From contig JARJHS010000007.1 of NCBI GenBank assembly GCA_029269725.1, positions 299,393 through 363,392 of the forward strand: DNA of 64,000 bases. The letters run 5' to 3'. This stretch comes from Pollutibacter soli. Its GTDB lineage: Bacteria > Bacteroidota > Bacteroidia > Chitinophagales > Chitinophagaceae. Of the stretch, positions 54,748-64,000 are shown piece by piece. Each line of letters opens with the position of its first letter. Position 1 is the stretch's first letter. A model generated the notes under the pieces. It was given only the letters and a program-made list of their open reading frames with translations, searched no databases and was not told where the DNA came from. The position numbers and the translations under genes were made by a program.

Positions 54748-56142
54748 ATGCGGACAAGTTTCACCCTCCTGTTCAAACGACTTGCAGTGCTTATGGCTGC
54801 GGTAATATCTATCTCATCGTTTAAACATTCCAGCGGACATTTCGCCAATAATTTCAGTTACGCTGTTTCGCCTGGTGGAGATATCAATGGCGATGGATAT
54901 GGCGATGTCATCCTCAGTATTTTCAAACTCGAATTTGGTGTTAGCAAAGAAGGAAAGGTGTTTCTGTATTATGGTACAGGTAATGGCCTTTCTGCAAACC
55001 CTGTATGGTCAGGCTCACTTTCGCAGGCGGATGCCAATTTCGGAGAGGTTGTAGCGAATGCAGGAGATATTAATGGTGACGGATTTGGCGATGTAATTAT
55101 TGGCGCTTCGCATTATAGTAATGGCGAAGACAATGAAGGAGCAGCTTTCGTGTACTACGGATCTCCTTCTGGTCTTTCAAAAGAACCATCCTGGATTATG
55201 GAAAGTAACCAGGCCAATGCATTTTACGGGGGTTCTGTCGCGTCAGCCGGCGATGTGAATAAAGATGGATTTGCTGATGTGATCATTGGAGCACATTTCT
55301 TTGATAACGGTGAAACAAATGAAGGAAAAGTATTTGTATATCTCGGTTCGGCAAGTGGTTTGTCAAAAACTCCATTCTGGGTCGCAGAAGGAAACCAGGT
55401 GGGAGCCAATTTTGGGAAGGCTGTTGCTTCGGCAGGCGACGTAAATAAAGATGGCTATTTTGATGTTATAGTAGGTGCACCCAATTTCGATAACGGTCAG
55501 AACAATGAGGGACGTGCATTTATTTTTCTTGGATCCCCGGTGGGTATGACTCAGTCGGCAGCATGGACCGGTGAAAGCAACCAGGTGGAAGCTAATTTTG
55601 GGAATGCTGTTGCAAGTGCCGGAGATATTAATGGTGATGGTTTTGCCGATGTAATAATCGGGGCTAACAGGTATGATGAAGGAAAAAGTAATGTTGGAAA
55701 GATCTATGTCTATCTCGGTGCTGCTAATGGGGTGAGTATGTATCCGGATTGGACATATTCCGGTGCAATCATGGATGGTAATCTCGGTCTTTCTGTAGCG
55801 CCTGCAGGCGACATCAACGGTGACGGTTATGGTGAATTTATTGTAGGCTCCTATCTATTTAATATAGATCAGCCAAAAGGTATCGCTTATGTATATACAG
55901 GTTCTAAAAAAGGAGTTTCTGATAAAGTTGTAGAGATCGATATGAATAATCCTGATGTGACTGTGGGCCAGATGGTATCATCTGCGGGTGATATTAACGG
56001 TGATGGATATGCTGATATCATCGCAGGAGTGATATGGAGTAGTGGCGGCGGTTCCGGTGCCCAGGGCAAAGCAATGCTTGTTCAGGGTTCTTCAGCCGGT
56101 TTAAAACTTAATGGAACCAAGGATATGGCGATGAACCAATGA
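54748..56142 (+). CDS. Exported FG-GAP repeat protein (seven repeats)
   Basis: 464 residues. Signal-like N-terminus (about 1-25), then seven copies of a module of about 60 residues, each centred on a calcium-type loop such as AGDINGDGFGDVII or AGDVNKDGFADVII. Seven repeats fit one complete integrin-alpha-like beta-propeller. No C-terminal sorting domain is visible. It lies between eno and the ftsB-like gene on the same strand. Surface adhesion or ligand binding is a reasonable guess only. Confidence 0.88.
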   Translation: MRTSFTLLFKRLAVLMAAVISISSFKHSSGHFANNFSYAVSPGGDINGDGYGDVILSIFKLEFGVSKEGKVFLYYGTGNGLSANPVWSGSLSQADANFGEVVANAGDINGDGFGDVIIGASHYSNGEDNEGAAFVYYGSPSGLSKEPSWIMESNQANAFYGGSVASAGDVNKDGFADVIIGAHFFDNGETNEGKVFVYLGSASGLSKTPFWVAEGNQVGANFGKAVASAGDVNKDGYFDVIVGAPNFDNGQNNEGRAFIFLGSPVGMTQSAAWTGESNQVEANFGNAVASAGDINGDGFADVIIGANRYDEGKSNVGKIYVYLGAANGVSMYPDWTYSGAIMDGNLGLSVAPAGDINGDGYGEFIVGSYLFNIDQPKGIAYVYTGSKKGVSDKVVEIDMNNPDVTVGQMVSSAGDINGDGYADIIAGVIWSSGGGSGAQGKAMLVQGSSAGLKLNGTKDMAMNQ

Positions 56143-56208
56143 TAACTTTATTCTGTTAAATAAGAGTTCCTGAAATAAAATGGCTATTTTTATTTCAGGA
56201 TTTTTTTT

Positions 56209-56502
56209 ATGCGATCTGTTACCAGCTTATTGAAAAATAAATATTTCCTATCCAGCCTTTTGTTTGGATTGTGGATGATTTTCTTTGATCACAATGATAT
56301 ATTTCAACAGAATGCCCGTAGCCGTGAGTTGAGAGAACTGGAAGAAAGCAAAGCATTTTATCAAGGTCAGATCAAGGAAACCTCTGATGAATTAAAAAAA
56401 ATCGAGGCGAATAACAGAGCGTTGGAAAAAATCGCCCGTGAGAAATATATGATGAAAAAAGATAATGAAGATCTGTACATTATAACTCCGACAGAACGCT
56501 GA
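56209..56502 (+). CDS. Septum formation initiator protein (FtsB/DivIC-like)
   Basis: 97 residues with one TM (about 14-31) and a long coiled coil (REHRELEESKAFYQGQIKE-type region, here RELEESKAFYQGQ ... KEIEANN), ending in EKIAREKYMMKKDNEDLYII, which is the conserved FtsB/DivIC C-terminal pattern. It links FtsL and FtsQ/DivIB in the divisome. In related genomes this gene usually follows eno directly. Confidence 0.87.
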   Translation: MRSVTSLLKNKYFLSSLLFGLWMIFFDHNDIFQQNARSRELRELEESKAFYQGQIKETSDELKKIEANNRALEKIAREKYMMKKDNEDLYIITPTER

Positions 56503-56616
56503 TTTACAATAATTTTTTACCTCCAGCTGCAATAAAGAAGACCTTACTCCGTTTTTAGAGAGGTTACTCCCTCTAACTCCCCCTTTGAAAGTTATCCCGA
56601 TTCTTTTATCCTTTCG

Positions 56617-56898
56617 ATGAACCAGGCTAGCCCGGATAAACCACATTTACCGGAAATGACCAGATTTATGAACAATTTTACGCCTGAAGACATGATTCGT
56701 TTTTTGTACAACGAGATGGATGCTGAAGAAAAAAATGCATTACAGCGTGCACTGGAAGCAGATTGGGCTTTAAGAGAAAAGTTCGAAGTATTGAAAGAGG
56801 CTATTAAAAGTCTTGATACTTTGTCGTTCTCTCCAAGGCCGCAAGCTATCTTTTCTATCATGCAGTACGCAGAAGCGGCAAAAGTCGATCAGCACTGA
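56617..56898 (+). CDS. Small hypothetical protein, conserved in Chitinophagaceae
   Basis: 93 residues (possible later starts at 56656 and 56668, the latter giving MNNFTPEDMIRFLYNEMD). Helical; the segment MIRFLYNEMDAEEKNALQRALEAD resembles the short anti-sigma-type N-terminal helices found in small Bacteroidota proteins. No catalytic features. It precedes nth by 45 bp. Confidence 0.7.
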   Translation: MNQASPDKPHLPEMTRFMNNFTPEDMIRFLYNEMDAEEKNALQRALEADWALREKFEVLKEAIKSLDTLSFSPRPQAIFSIMQYAEAAKVDQH

Positions 56899-56943
56899 TA
56901 CGAATTCATCCCTTTGATTTAGTTTAGCGGGATTAAGTTCCTT

Positions 56944-57618
56944 ATGACTATCAAAGAGAGGTATCAGTATGTATTCAACTACTTCCAGCAGCATTCTCCG
57001 GAACCTGAAACGGAATTAATTTACGATAACCCCTTTCAGTTACTCGTAGCCGTAATCCTCTCGGCACAGTGTACAGATAAGCGGGTGAATCAAACTACCC
57101 CCGAAATTTTTGCGAGGTACCCCGATCCTGCGCTCCTTTCACAAGCCACCTTTGACGAACTGTTCCCATTGATAAAAAGCATTTCTTATCCGAATAATAA
57201 GACCAGGCATCTGATCGGAATGGCAAAGATGCTGATGGAAGAATTTAAAGGTGAAGTTCCAATGACTGTTGAAGAACTGGTCAGGCTTCCGGGAGTTGGA
57301 AGAAAAACTGCCAACGTTATTACTTCTGTTATAGATGAACAACCTAATATGGCGGTGGACACTCATGTGTTTAGAGTATCAGCCAGGTTAGGGCTCACAA
57401 AAAACGCGAAGACTCCCTTACAGACGGAACAACAACTGATAAAGCATATACCCAAAGAACTCATTCATAAAGCTCATCACTGGCTAATACTTCATGGCCG
57501 GTATATATGCCTCGCGAGAAATCCAAAATGTGACGAATGCGGATTGCGGAATATTTGTTTATACTATAGGAATTTAGGTTCTGAATTAAACATTAAAAGA
57601 ACAAAGCAAAAGCTTTGA
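56944..57618 (+). CDS. nth: Endonuclease III
   Basis: 224 residues. HhH motif with the catalytic lysine LPGVGRKTANVI, catalytic aspartate VDTHVFRV, and the 4Fe-4S cysteine set CLARNPKCDECGLRNIC (C-x6-C-x2-C-x5-C). It removes oxidised pyrimidines and nicks abasic sites in base-excision repair. Normal length. Confidence 0.96.
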   Translation: MTIKERYQYVFNYFQQHSPEPETELIYDNPFQLLVAVILSAQCTDKRVNQTTPEIFARYPDPALLSQATFDELFPLIKSISYPNNKTRHLIGMAKMLMEEFKGEVPMTVEELVRLPGVGRKTANVITSVIDEQPNMAVDTHVFRVSARLGLTKNAKTPLQTEQQLIKHIPKELIHKAHHWLILHGRYICLARNPKCDECGLRNICLYYRNLGSELNIKRTKQKL

Positions 57619-57713
57619 TTTTTTAATTGTCACGTATTTGCAGAATGCTTATTTTGGTTCTCCATGATTTGTATTTACAATATCAATAATACCCACAGAA
57701 ATTTTTCCTGCTT

Positions 57714-58961
57714 ATGAAAAGTAGTACAGGCGTTTTGCTTTCCATTATGATGTTTCTTCAGTTCTTTGTCTGGGGTGCCTGGTACGGACAGATGAGTAAG
57801 TACATGACTGATCAATTGCATGCGACCGGTGACCAGGTAGGCAATGCATATGCGGTATTTTCCATCGCTATGATTTTCGCTCCTTTTTTTATCGGGATGC
57901 TTGCTGACAGATATTTTGATGCACAGAAAGTACTCGGTGTTTTAAATCTTTCAGGTGCTGCCATTCTGTTAGTCCTTACCAAGATTACGGATCCCAATGT
58001 TTTTACAGGCGTGATGCTCGTATATTGCCTTACGTTTGCTCCAACCATTGCATTGACAAGTTCTATAGCAATGCGCCACATGACCAATCCCGAAAAACAG
58101 TTTCCTGCGATCAGGGTTTTTGGAACGATTGCCTGGATTGCTGTGGTGAATCTTGTTGGGTTTATGGGTGTGGGAGATAAGGTTACTATTTTTCAGATTT
58201 CGATGATCAGTGCTGCAATACTGGGAGTGTTTGCATTTTTTCTTCCGAAGACTCCACCGGTAGCCACAGGCAAAGTGAGTTTTGGACAGATCGTTGGCCG
58301 TGATGCATTTGTACTTTTTAAGGACCGGTCATTCCTGATTTTCTTTATATCTTCTGTATTGATTTGTATTCCGCTATCATTTTATTATACCTGGGCCAAT
58401 CCCTCACTTACGGATTCATATAAGGCGGCATTTCCTTTAATGGACCCGACTACTTTTAAGATCGAAAACAAGATGTCGCTTGGGCAGGCATCGGAAGTAA
58501 TCTTTATGTTGCTCCTGCCTTTGGCATATAAAAAGCTGGGAGTAAAGAATATTCTGATCATCGGGTTAATTGCCTGGATCATCAGGTTCCTTTGTTTTGG
58601 TTATGGCGATGCAGCTACTTCCCCATGGATGCTTTATGCTGCAATACTATTACACGGTGTTTGTTACGATTTCTTTTTTGTAACCGGAATGATCTATACT
58701 GATTCTAAAGCTGGGGAGAAGATCAAGGCCCAGGCCCAGGGATTAATTTCTCTTGCTACATATGGCCTCGGAATGTTTATTGGTTCCAAGCTTGCAGGTA
58801 TTGCAAAAGACTGGTATACAGTTTCCAGTCCACCATCTGCAGACGTCACCAACTGGTTGAAAGTGTGGTATGTACCAGCAGGAATCGCCGCTGTAGTTCT
58901 TGTTTTATTTTTGCTTTTCTTTCAGGATAGAAAACAACAGAAGGTCGCTCAAACAATTTAA
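57714..58961 (+). CDS. Nucleoside:H+ symporter-like MFS permease
   Basis: 415 residues, 12 TM. MFLQFFVWGAWYGQMSKYM at the start is typical of the NupG-type nucleoside symporter family. Bacteroidota have many members whose substrates are probably sugars or nucleosides. The Gfo/Idh/MocA oxidoreductase follows 25 bp downstream, so this permease may import its substrate. Confidence 0.85.
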   Translation: MKSSTGVLLSIMMFLQFFVWGAWYGQMSKYMTDQLHATGDQVGNAYAVFSIAMIFAPFFIGMLADRYFDAQKVLGVLNLSGAAILLVLTKITDPNVFTGVMLVYCLTFAPTIALTSSIAMRHMTNPEKQFPAIRVFGTIAWIAVVNLVGFMGVGDKVTIFQISMISAAILGVFAFFLPKTPPVATGKVSFGQIVGRDAFVLFKDRSFLIFFISSVLICIPLSFYYTWANPSLTDSYKAAFPLMDPTTFKIENKMSLGQASEVIFMLLLPLAYKKLGVKNILIIGLIAWIIRFLCFGYGDAATSPWMLYAAILLHGVCYDFFFVTGMIYTDSKAGEKIKAQAQGLISLATYGLGMFIGSKLAGIAKDWYTVSSPPSADVTNWLKVWYVPAGIAAVVLVLFLLFFQDRKQQKVAQTI

Positions 58962-58986
58962 TTATCCATTTAAAACATAAAAGAAT

Positions 58987-60180
58987 ATGCAACGCATTGC
59001 AATGCTTGGTTCGGGGTTTATCGGGAGATTTTATGCTGATTCTATTCAGGGTCTCCGCAGTCAGGATAAAGTGGTTTCTGTTTATTCACGCAGTGAAAAA
59101 AATGCGAAAAAATTTGCTGATGACTATGGATGCAGCCACTGGACAACAGATATGGAAGAATCTGTAGCACATCCTGATGTGGATGTCGTTTGTATTTCAT
59201 TGCCCAATAACCTGCACGAAACTGCGGTTAACCTTTGCTGTAAGCACAAGAAAGCTGTAATCACAACCAAGCCTTTAGGAAGAAATGCGGTTGAAGCAAA
59301 ACGCATGCTGGAAGCTGTGGAGAAGGCAGGCATCTTCAATGGATATTTGGAGGACCTGGTATATACGCCTAAATCTTTAAAAGCGATTGAAAGCGTAAAG
59401 AACGGAGCGATCGGAAGAGTACTCTGGGCAAAGTCTAGAGAAACTCACCCTGGCCCGCACAGCGATTGGTTCTGGGATATCGAGCAAGCTGGCGGCGGTT
59501 GTATCCTTGACCTTGGCTGCCATTGTGTGGAACTCAACCGTAGTTATATCGGGAAAGATATCAAACCTGTTGAAGTGATGTGCTGGGCAGATACCCAGGT
59601 AAAACCCATCGATGCAGAGGATCATGCGATCGCATTGGTGAAATATGAAAACGGTGCCATAGGACAATTTGAAGTAAGCTGGACTTTCCGCGGCGGACTT
59701 GATCTGAGAGATGAAGTAATGGGTTCTGAAGGAACGATCTGGATCAATAGTTTTCTGCGTACAGGTTTCGATATGTTTACTACCGGGAAGGGTGGAAATT
59801 ATGTGGCTGAAAAAGCAGAATCCAATTCCGGCTGGTTATTTCCGGTAGGAGATGAATTGAATGAATTGGGTTACAATCATATGTTCAATGATATGTTTTC
59901 TGCCATTGAAAAAGGAACTCCCCCGAAAGAAACTTTCTATGATGGTTATGTAGTGAATGCCGTACTGGATGCGGCATATCGCTCAGCGAAATCAAAACTG
60001 TGGGAACCGGTGCAATTAGATATCTGGCGCGGTCGTGTAGGCGTATCAAAAGATAGTCACCTGGTGGAATATGATGCAGACCATTATCTGGTGAAAGAGG
60101 AAGTGACGCACTATGGCGCGAAAAAACTGATTCTAAAATTGAAGTCTACAGGAAAGATTGTAGAGAAAGTTGTGGAATAA
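58987..60180 (+). CDS. Gfo/Idh/MocA-family NAD(P)-dependent oxidoreductase
   Basis: 397 residues. Rossmann loop MLGSGFIGRFYAD at the start, the cofactor/substrate KP motif in TTKPLGRN, and the C-terminal alpha/beta domain with DLGCHCVELNR. The family oxidises or epimerises sugars and inositols; the exact substrate cannot be assigned. It pairs with the permease just upstream. Confidence 0.9.
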   Translation: MQRIAMLGSGFIGRFYADSIQGLRSQDKVVSVYSRSEKNAKKFADDYGCSHWTTDMEESVAHPDVDVVCISLPNNLHETAVNLCCKHKKAVITTKPLGRNAVEAKRMLEAVEKAGIFNGYLEDLVYTPKSLKAIESVKNGAIGRVLWAKSRETHPGPHSDWFWDIEQAGGGCILDLGCHCVELNRSYIGKDIKPVEVMCWADTQVKPIDAEDHAIALVKYENGAIGQFEVSWTFRGGLDLRDEVMGSEGTIWINSFLRTGFDMFTTGKGGNYVAEKAESNSGWLFPVGDELNELGYNHMFNDMFSAIEKGTPPKETFYDGYVVNAVLDAAYRSAKSKLWEPVQLDIWRGRVGVSKDSHLVEYDADHYLVKEEVTHYGAKKLILKLKSTGKIVEKVVE

Positions 60181-60191
60181 GGTATAAGATT

Positions 60192-60230
60192 AACAGACCA
60201 AACAGGTTTTTAAAACCTGTTAGGTCTGTT
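60192..60230. terminator. Long palindromic bidirectional terminator
   Basis: Arms AACAGACC-A-AACAGGTTTT and AAAACCTGTT-A-GGTCTGTT (19 positions, one A-A mismatch) around a single T centre. It lies between convergent genes and resembles the CCTGCCAGG repeat family near 42.5 kb. Confidence 0.75.
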
Positions 60231-60233
60231 TAA

Positions 60234-62078
60234 TTATAGCATATTTCTTAAAAAAGATACAAGTTCTGTTTTTGTAATTGGTACTCCTTTGATTTTATTA
60301 TATCCTTTCGCATCAACCAGGTATTTATCGCGGATAATTTTTATCAGCTGACCATTGTTAATTTCCGGAACAAGTACCTGTTTAAAATTCCGCAGGATAT
60401 TGCCCAGGTTTTTAGGGAAAGGACGAATATAACGGAGATGGGCATGCGAAACAGAAAGTCCCTGATCCTGCAATTCAGTTACTGCACTGCGGATCGCACC
60501 ATAAGTACTTCCCCAGCCCAACACAAGTATATCGCCACTGTCCGGTCCACTGTCGAGTTTTTGTTCCGGAATATAATCGGCAATCTTTTCAACTTTTGCT
60601 TCGCGCGTCTTTACCATGTGCTCATGATTCTCGGAATCATAGCTCACGTTGCCGGTAATATCTTCCTTTTCCAAACCTCCGATCCTGTGTTCAAGACGCG
60701 GTGTTCCTGGAATTGCCCAAGAACGAACCAGTTTTTCATCTCGCAGATAAGGACGGAGCTTTGTTTCGCCTTCGTCGAGTGCTTTTTTAAAGCTCACGTT
60801 TATTTCAGCGAGATCTGCTGATTTTGGAAAGCGCCAGGGCTCTGCACCATTGGCAATATATCCATCACTCAAAAATAACACCGGCGTCATGTGCTGAACA
60901 GAAATCCGAACCGCTTCAAAAACCGCATCGAAACAATCGCTCGGCGTTGAAGCAGAAATTACAGGCATCGGGCATTCTCCGTTTCTTCCGTAGTATGCCT
61001 GCAGTAAATCACTTTGTTCTGTTTTTGTCGGAAGTCCGGTAGAAGGCCCACCTCGTTGAATATTACAGATGATCAACGGAATTTCTAACATAACGGCAAG
61101 GCCTACTGCTTCTGCCTTCAGTGCAAGACCCGGTCCTGAAGTTGTTGTAACTGCAAGAGAGCCGCCATAACTGGCACCAATAGCCGCAGTAATACCTGCA
61201 ATTTCATCTTCTGCCTGGAAAGTTCTTATTCCGAAATTCTTATACCTGCTGAGCTCATGAAGAATATCAGAGGCAGGAGTGATCGGGTAAGAACCGAGGA
61301 ATAGAGGAAGTCCGCTTTTTTCTGAAGCTGCAATCAGGCCATAAGCCAGTGCCTGGTTTCCCATAATGGAGCGATACATGCCCGGTTCCATTTTGGCTTT
61401 ATCTACCTTATACCTTGTTGTAAAGGTTTCTGTGGTGTCACCAAAATTGTATCCTGCCTGTAAAGCTTTTATATTACTGTTGAGAATATCGTCTTTCTTA
61501 CCAAATTTCTCCTTTAGAAAACTGATCGTATTGATCATGTCACGGTTGTACATCCAGTAAAGGAAACCCAGGATAAACATGTTTTTTGCACGATCCTTTT
61601 CCTTTGTACCCATCGTGAACTCCTTCAGCGCCTCGCGGGTAAGTTTGGTTACATCGATCTTTATCACTTCAAATCCACTCAGGCTGTCGTTATCCAGTGG
61701 GTTAACTCCGTCGGGGTAATTCGCAAGACGAAGATTCTTGGCGTCAAAACCATCTGTGTTGGCAATAATTCGCCCACCTCTTTTTAAGGAGCGAAGATTT
61801 GTCTTCAGTGCCGCGGCGTTCATCGCAACAAGAACATCACATTCGTCGCCCGGTGTATATACTTTATCAGAAGAAAATCTGAGTTGGAATCCACTCACTC
61901 CCGGAAGCGTTCCCTGCGGGGCTCTAATCTCTGCTGGAAAATCTGGAAAAGTTGCTAAATCAATCCCTAGCAAAGCCGTATTGTTCATGAACTGGGAACC
62001 GGTCAATTGCATCCCGTCACCGCTATCGCCGGCAAATTTGATTACTACATCCTGCAGTAATTCTTCTTTTCTGGTCAT
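60234..62078 (-). CDS. korA: 2-oxoacid:ferredoxin oxidoreductase, fused gamma-alpha subunit
   Basis: 614 residues. The N-terminal gamma domain (about 1-190: VVIKFAGDSGDGMQLTG, RAPQGTLPGVSG) is fused to the alpha pyrimidine domain (about 220-614: GNQALAYGLIAASEKSG, TTTSGPGLALKAEAVGLAVM). It pairs with KorB (3833-4864), at the other end of the window, to oxidise a 2-oxoacid such as 2-oxoglutarate with ferredoxin. A complete, undamaged gene; the distance from korB is unusual. Confidence 0.93.
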   Translation of the reverse strand: MTRKEELLQDVVIKFAGDSGDGMQLTGSQFMNNTALLGIDLATFPDFPAEIRAPQGTLPGVSGFQLRFSSDKVYTPGDECDVLVAMNAAALKTNLRSLKRGGRIIANTDGFDAKNLRLANYPDGVNPLDNDSLSGFEVIKIDVTKLTREALKEFTMGTKEKDRAKNMFILGFLYWMYNRDMINTISFLKEKFGKKDDILNSNIKALQAGYNFGDTTETFTTRYKVDKAKMEPGMYRSIMGNQALAYGLIAASEKSGLPLFLGSYPITPASDILHELSRYKNFGIRTFQAEDEIAGITAAIGASYGGSLAVTTTSGPGLALKAEAVGLAVMLEIPLIICNIQRGGPSTGLPTKTEQSDLLQAYYGRNGECPMPVISASTPSDCFDAVFEAVRISVQHMTPVLFLSDGYIANGAEPWRFPKSADLAEINVSFKKALDEGETKLRPYLRDEKLVRSWAIPGTPRLEHRIGGLEKEDITGNVSYDSENHEHMVKTREAKVEKIADYIPEQKLDSGPDSGDILVLGWGSTYGAIRSAVTELQDQGLSVSHAHLRYIRPFPKNLGNILRNFKQVLVPEINNGQLIKIIRDKYLVDAKGYNKIKGVPITKTELVSFLRNML

Positions 62079-62263
62079 AATCCTAAATATCTATAAAATT
62101 AAGACATCACGTGAGATTGTCCCGGACTAAAAATTCCGGAAAGATTTATTATTACGCTAATATGAGAACAGGGTTAGAATCGATTTTTAAGGATTTTAAT
62201 CAATTGGAAAATATGAACTTTGCGTAGTATTAATTATTTTGTCGTACTAAACTCTATTGACCT

Positions 62264-63019
62264 ATGGCGCTTTTTAAATCGGGCAATCCGACCGTTTCAG
62301 AAAAATCATTCGAAAAGTCTCTTGTAATCAATACTGGAGAAGTCATGACCGTGCGCGGAACCATGAACAAATTTGGTTTCCTGTTTCTTATGGTGATGGC
62401 TACAGCATTTTATACCTGGAATGCCTTCTTTGGCGGACAGGACGTAATGGGGTATATGTTGACCGGTGCATTCGGAGGTTTGATCGTGGCATTGGTTATT
62501 GTATTTAAACAACAGTGGGCAGCTTATCTCGCTCCTTTATATGCGTTGCTTGAAGGTTTGTTTGTCGGTGCGGTATCTGCATATTATAGTGCAAGATTTG
62601 CCGAATCTGCCCCATATATTATTATACAGGCTGTGTTACTCACTTTCGGAACTGCGGTATCGATGTTCTTCCTGTATCAGTTTAGGGTTATAAGAGCTAC
62701 AGAAACTTTCCGTTCTGTAATCTTCACTGCTACCATGGGCATTGCGATATTTTATTTAATATCATGGGTGCTGAGGATGTTTGGCATTACTATTCCTTTC
62801 ATTCACGAAGGCAGCACATTTGGAATAATCTTTTCACTGGTAGTGGTAACGATTGCTGCGCTAAACCTTATCCTCGATTTTGATATGATCGAACGTGGCT
62901 CCGAGATGGGTGCGCCAAAATATATGGAGTGGTATGGCGCTTTCGGGTTGCTTGTAACCATTGTTTGGCTGTATCTAGAGATCCTGAGGCTCCTTGGGAA
63001 ACTGAATAGCAGGGACTAA
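62264..63019 (+). CDS. Bax inhibitor-1/YccA family membrane protein
   Basis: 251 residues with about seven TM segments. The C-terminal span SLVVVTIAALNLILDFDMIERG, with acidic residues in and after the last helices, is characteristic of BI-1-type proton/calcium-leak proteins. The role in bacteria is unclear, possibly ion balance or stress. Monocistronic with its own terminator. Confidence 0.9.
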   Translation: MALFKSGNPTVSEKSFEKSLVINTGEVMTVRGTMNKFGFLFLMVMATAFYTWNAFFGGQDVMGYMLTGAFGGLIVALVIVFKQQWAAYLAPLYALLEGLFVGAVSAYYSARFAESAPYIIIQAVLLTFGTAVSMFFLYQFRVIRATETFRSVIFTATMGIAIFYLISWVLRMFGITIPFIHEGSTFGIIFSLVVVTIAALNLILDFDMIERGSEMGAPKYMEWYGAFGLLVTIVWLYLEILRLLGKLNSRD

Positions 63020-63037
63020 AATATTGATTTTCAATAG

Positions 63038-63071
63038 AGCCACCCTTCAATTTCGATGGGTGGCTTTTTTT
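63038..63071 (+). terminator. Terminator of the BI-1 gene
   Basis: AGCCACCC / GGGTGGCT stem, 12-nt loop, seven T residues. Confidence 0.88.
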
Positions 63072-63188
63072 ATTCGGTGAGCAACCTTGCAAGAGCAAGA
63101 TATCGGTATTTACTTTGTTTTCAGGTAATACTTACATACCCCTATCGTAAAAGTCCGATAGCAAGTAGTACCGGAAAATTCAAACCAA

Positions 63189-63878
63189 ATGAACACAAAA
63201 CAAAAGCTCAGCCTCGTAGTAACTTTAATGATAACCCTTGCATCGTTTACGAATGCAACTGCACAAACCGCACAGGTTGATTCTGCGGTGGTTGTTCCGG
63301 AAGTACAGGCTGTACAGGTAGTATTTATCGATTTTACTGCTTACGCAGAAGCGAAATCAAATACTATTGAATGGTCCACCATACTTGAAGCAAACCTCGA
63401 CAAATTTATAGTTCAGCGCAGTATCAACGGTGAGCCTTTTGCAACGGTTGGTGAGATCAAAGGACGTGGTCGCCATGGAAGCGTTACTCAATATTATACT
63501 TTCTCTGATATTACCCCGGCAAACGGAAAAAATGTCTATCGCTTATTAATGGTAGACATCCACGGTAATGCTAAGATTTCTGAAATTAAAACGGTTAGCT
63601 GGAATTCAAATGTTGAATTGAATTCAACCTTTCACACTTACCCTAACCCTGCTCGTCCTGGTGATCAGATTCAGATCAATGTTAAAGAGAAAGGTCAGTA
63701 TCTCGTACAGTTTTTTGGTTTGGGCGGAAAGCAAGCCGTTTCTATGAAGGTGAATGGTGGTGGATCTTCAGCATTCTCGGTTAATATACCTTCAATGTTG
63801 GGTAAAGGGTTTTATGTGATCCGTTTAACCCGCCTTGACAATAATCAGAGTTCGTCTCAGAAGATTATGGTGATTTAA
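63189..63878 (+). CDS. Secreted protein with type IX secretion sorting domain
   Basis: 229 residues. Signal peptide (ending ATAQ), a fibronectin-III-like middle part (about 50-135: NTIEWSTILEANLDKFIVQRS, then YTFSDITPANGKNVYRLLMVD), and a C-terminal type A sorting domain (about 150-229: TYPNPARPGDQIQI ... GKGFYVIRLTR ... SSQKIMVI). It would cross the outer membrane through the gliding-associated type IX system. Small for such a protein, so perhaps a surface-coat component. Confidence 0.88.
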   Translation: MNTKQKLSLVVTLMITLASFTNATAQTAQVDSAVVVPEVQAVQVVFIDFTAYAEAKSNTIEWSTILEANLDKFIVQRSINGEPFATVGEIKGRGRHGSVTQYYTFSDITPANGKNVYRLLMVDIHGNAKISEIKTVSWNSNVELNSTFHTYPNPARPGDQIQINVKEKGQYLVQFFGLGGKQAVSMKVNGGGSSAFSVNIPSMLGKGFYVIRLTRLDNNQSSSQKIMVI

Positions 63879-63903
63879 AATACATGGATTTGTTTTTTTA
63901 TAG

Positions 63904-63940
63904 AAGAGGCCGTCTCAAAACAATGAGTCGGCCTCTTTTT
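63904..63940 (+). terminator. Terminator of the T9SS-substrate gene
   Basis: AAGAGGCCG / CGGCCTCTT stem, 16-nt loop, T-run continuing past an A. Confidence 0.85.
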
Positions 63941-64000
63941 ATTTTTTTAGGTTGGCGTATAAGTTTTTTCAATTACCCATCAAGGATTTCGATGAAGTGT

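Overview
The window is an ordinary stretch of chromosome from a member of the Bacteroidota, most likely family Chitinophagaceae. The evidence is a type IX secretion C-terminal sorting domain, a GldA ABC ATPase, a TonB-dependent receptor paired with a DUF4249 lipoprotein, the long (677-residue) form of IspG, LytS/LytTR two-component pairs, promoters of the TTG-N19-21-TAnnTTTG type and an almost complete lack of Shine-Dalgarno sequences. I see no rRNA, tRNA, insertion sequence, integrase or CRISPR array. The family-level call is an inference from gene content, not a computed phylogeny.

Layout. 0-8.4 kb: a cut-off cell-wall amidase, a Dabb protein, a DUF4406 protein, a TetA-like exporter, an RRM protein, an AhpD-like protein, KorB, a 700 bp intergenic region with a candidate minus-strand RNA, a Sua5/YciO-type protein, RNase HII and heme A synthase. 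8.5-16.3 kb: membrane-anchored patatin, lipid kinase, FabH, alpha/beta hydrolase, DUF2905 protein and TypA. 16.3-25.8 kb: a signalling block with a 1226-residue propeller/GAF/LytS kinase and its LytTR regulator, several small secreted proteins, a micro-ORF unit, and a four-gene minus-strand operon of two paralogous lipoproteins plus a second LytS/LytTR pair.

25.8-42.5 kb: a candidate repeat-bearing small RNA, a helical-repeat protein, a tricorn protease homologue, the TonB receptor/DUF4249 pair, a CotH-like protein, IspG, a BatB/TPR pair preceded by a class D beta-lactamase, and Kbl. 42.5-49 kb: two palindromic repeat clusters, an ECF sigma/anti-sigma/outer-membrane protein cassette, a DUF4332 protein, an L,D-transpeptidase and acetyl-CoA synthetase. 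49-64 kb: a zinc dehydrogenase divergent from an MHS transporter, GldA, enolase, a seven-repeat FG-GAP protein, an FtsB/DivIC-like protein, endonuclease III, a nucleoside-type permease with a Gfo/Idh/MocA oxidoreductase, KorA, a BI-1 protein and a type IX secreted protein.

Metabolically the window supports reductive or oxidative 2-oxoacid:ferredoxin chemistry (KorA and KorB, here 56 kb apart), acetate activation, threonine breakdown, isoprenoid and fatty-acid initiation, and aerobic respiration (heme A). The parts most worth a second look are non-coding: a minus-strand RNA with mutually exclusive pairings (about 5.1 kb), a predicted 184-nt RNA carrying repeated copies of a 17-nt motif (26.2-26.4 kb), a promoter/23-codon/terminator unit (21.86-22.04 kb) and paired AACGT arrays. 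The lipoprotein plus LytS/LytTR operon is the best protein-level candidate for an undescribed sensing system.
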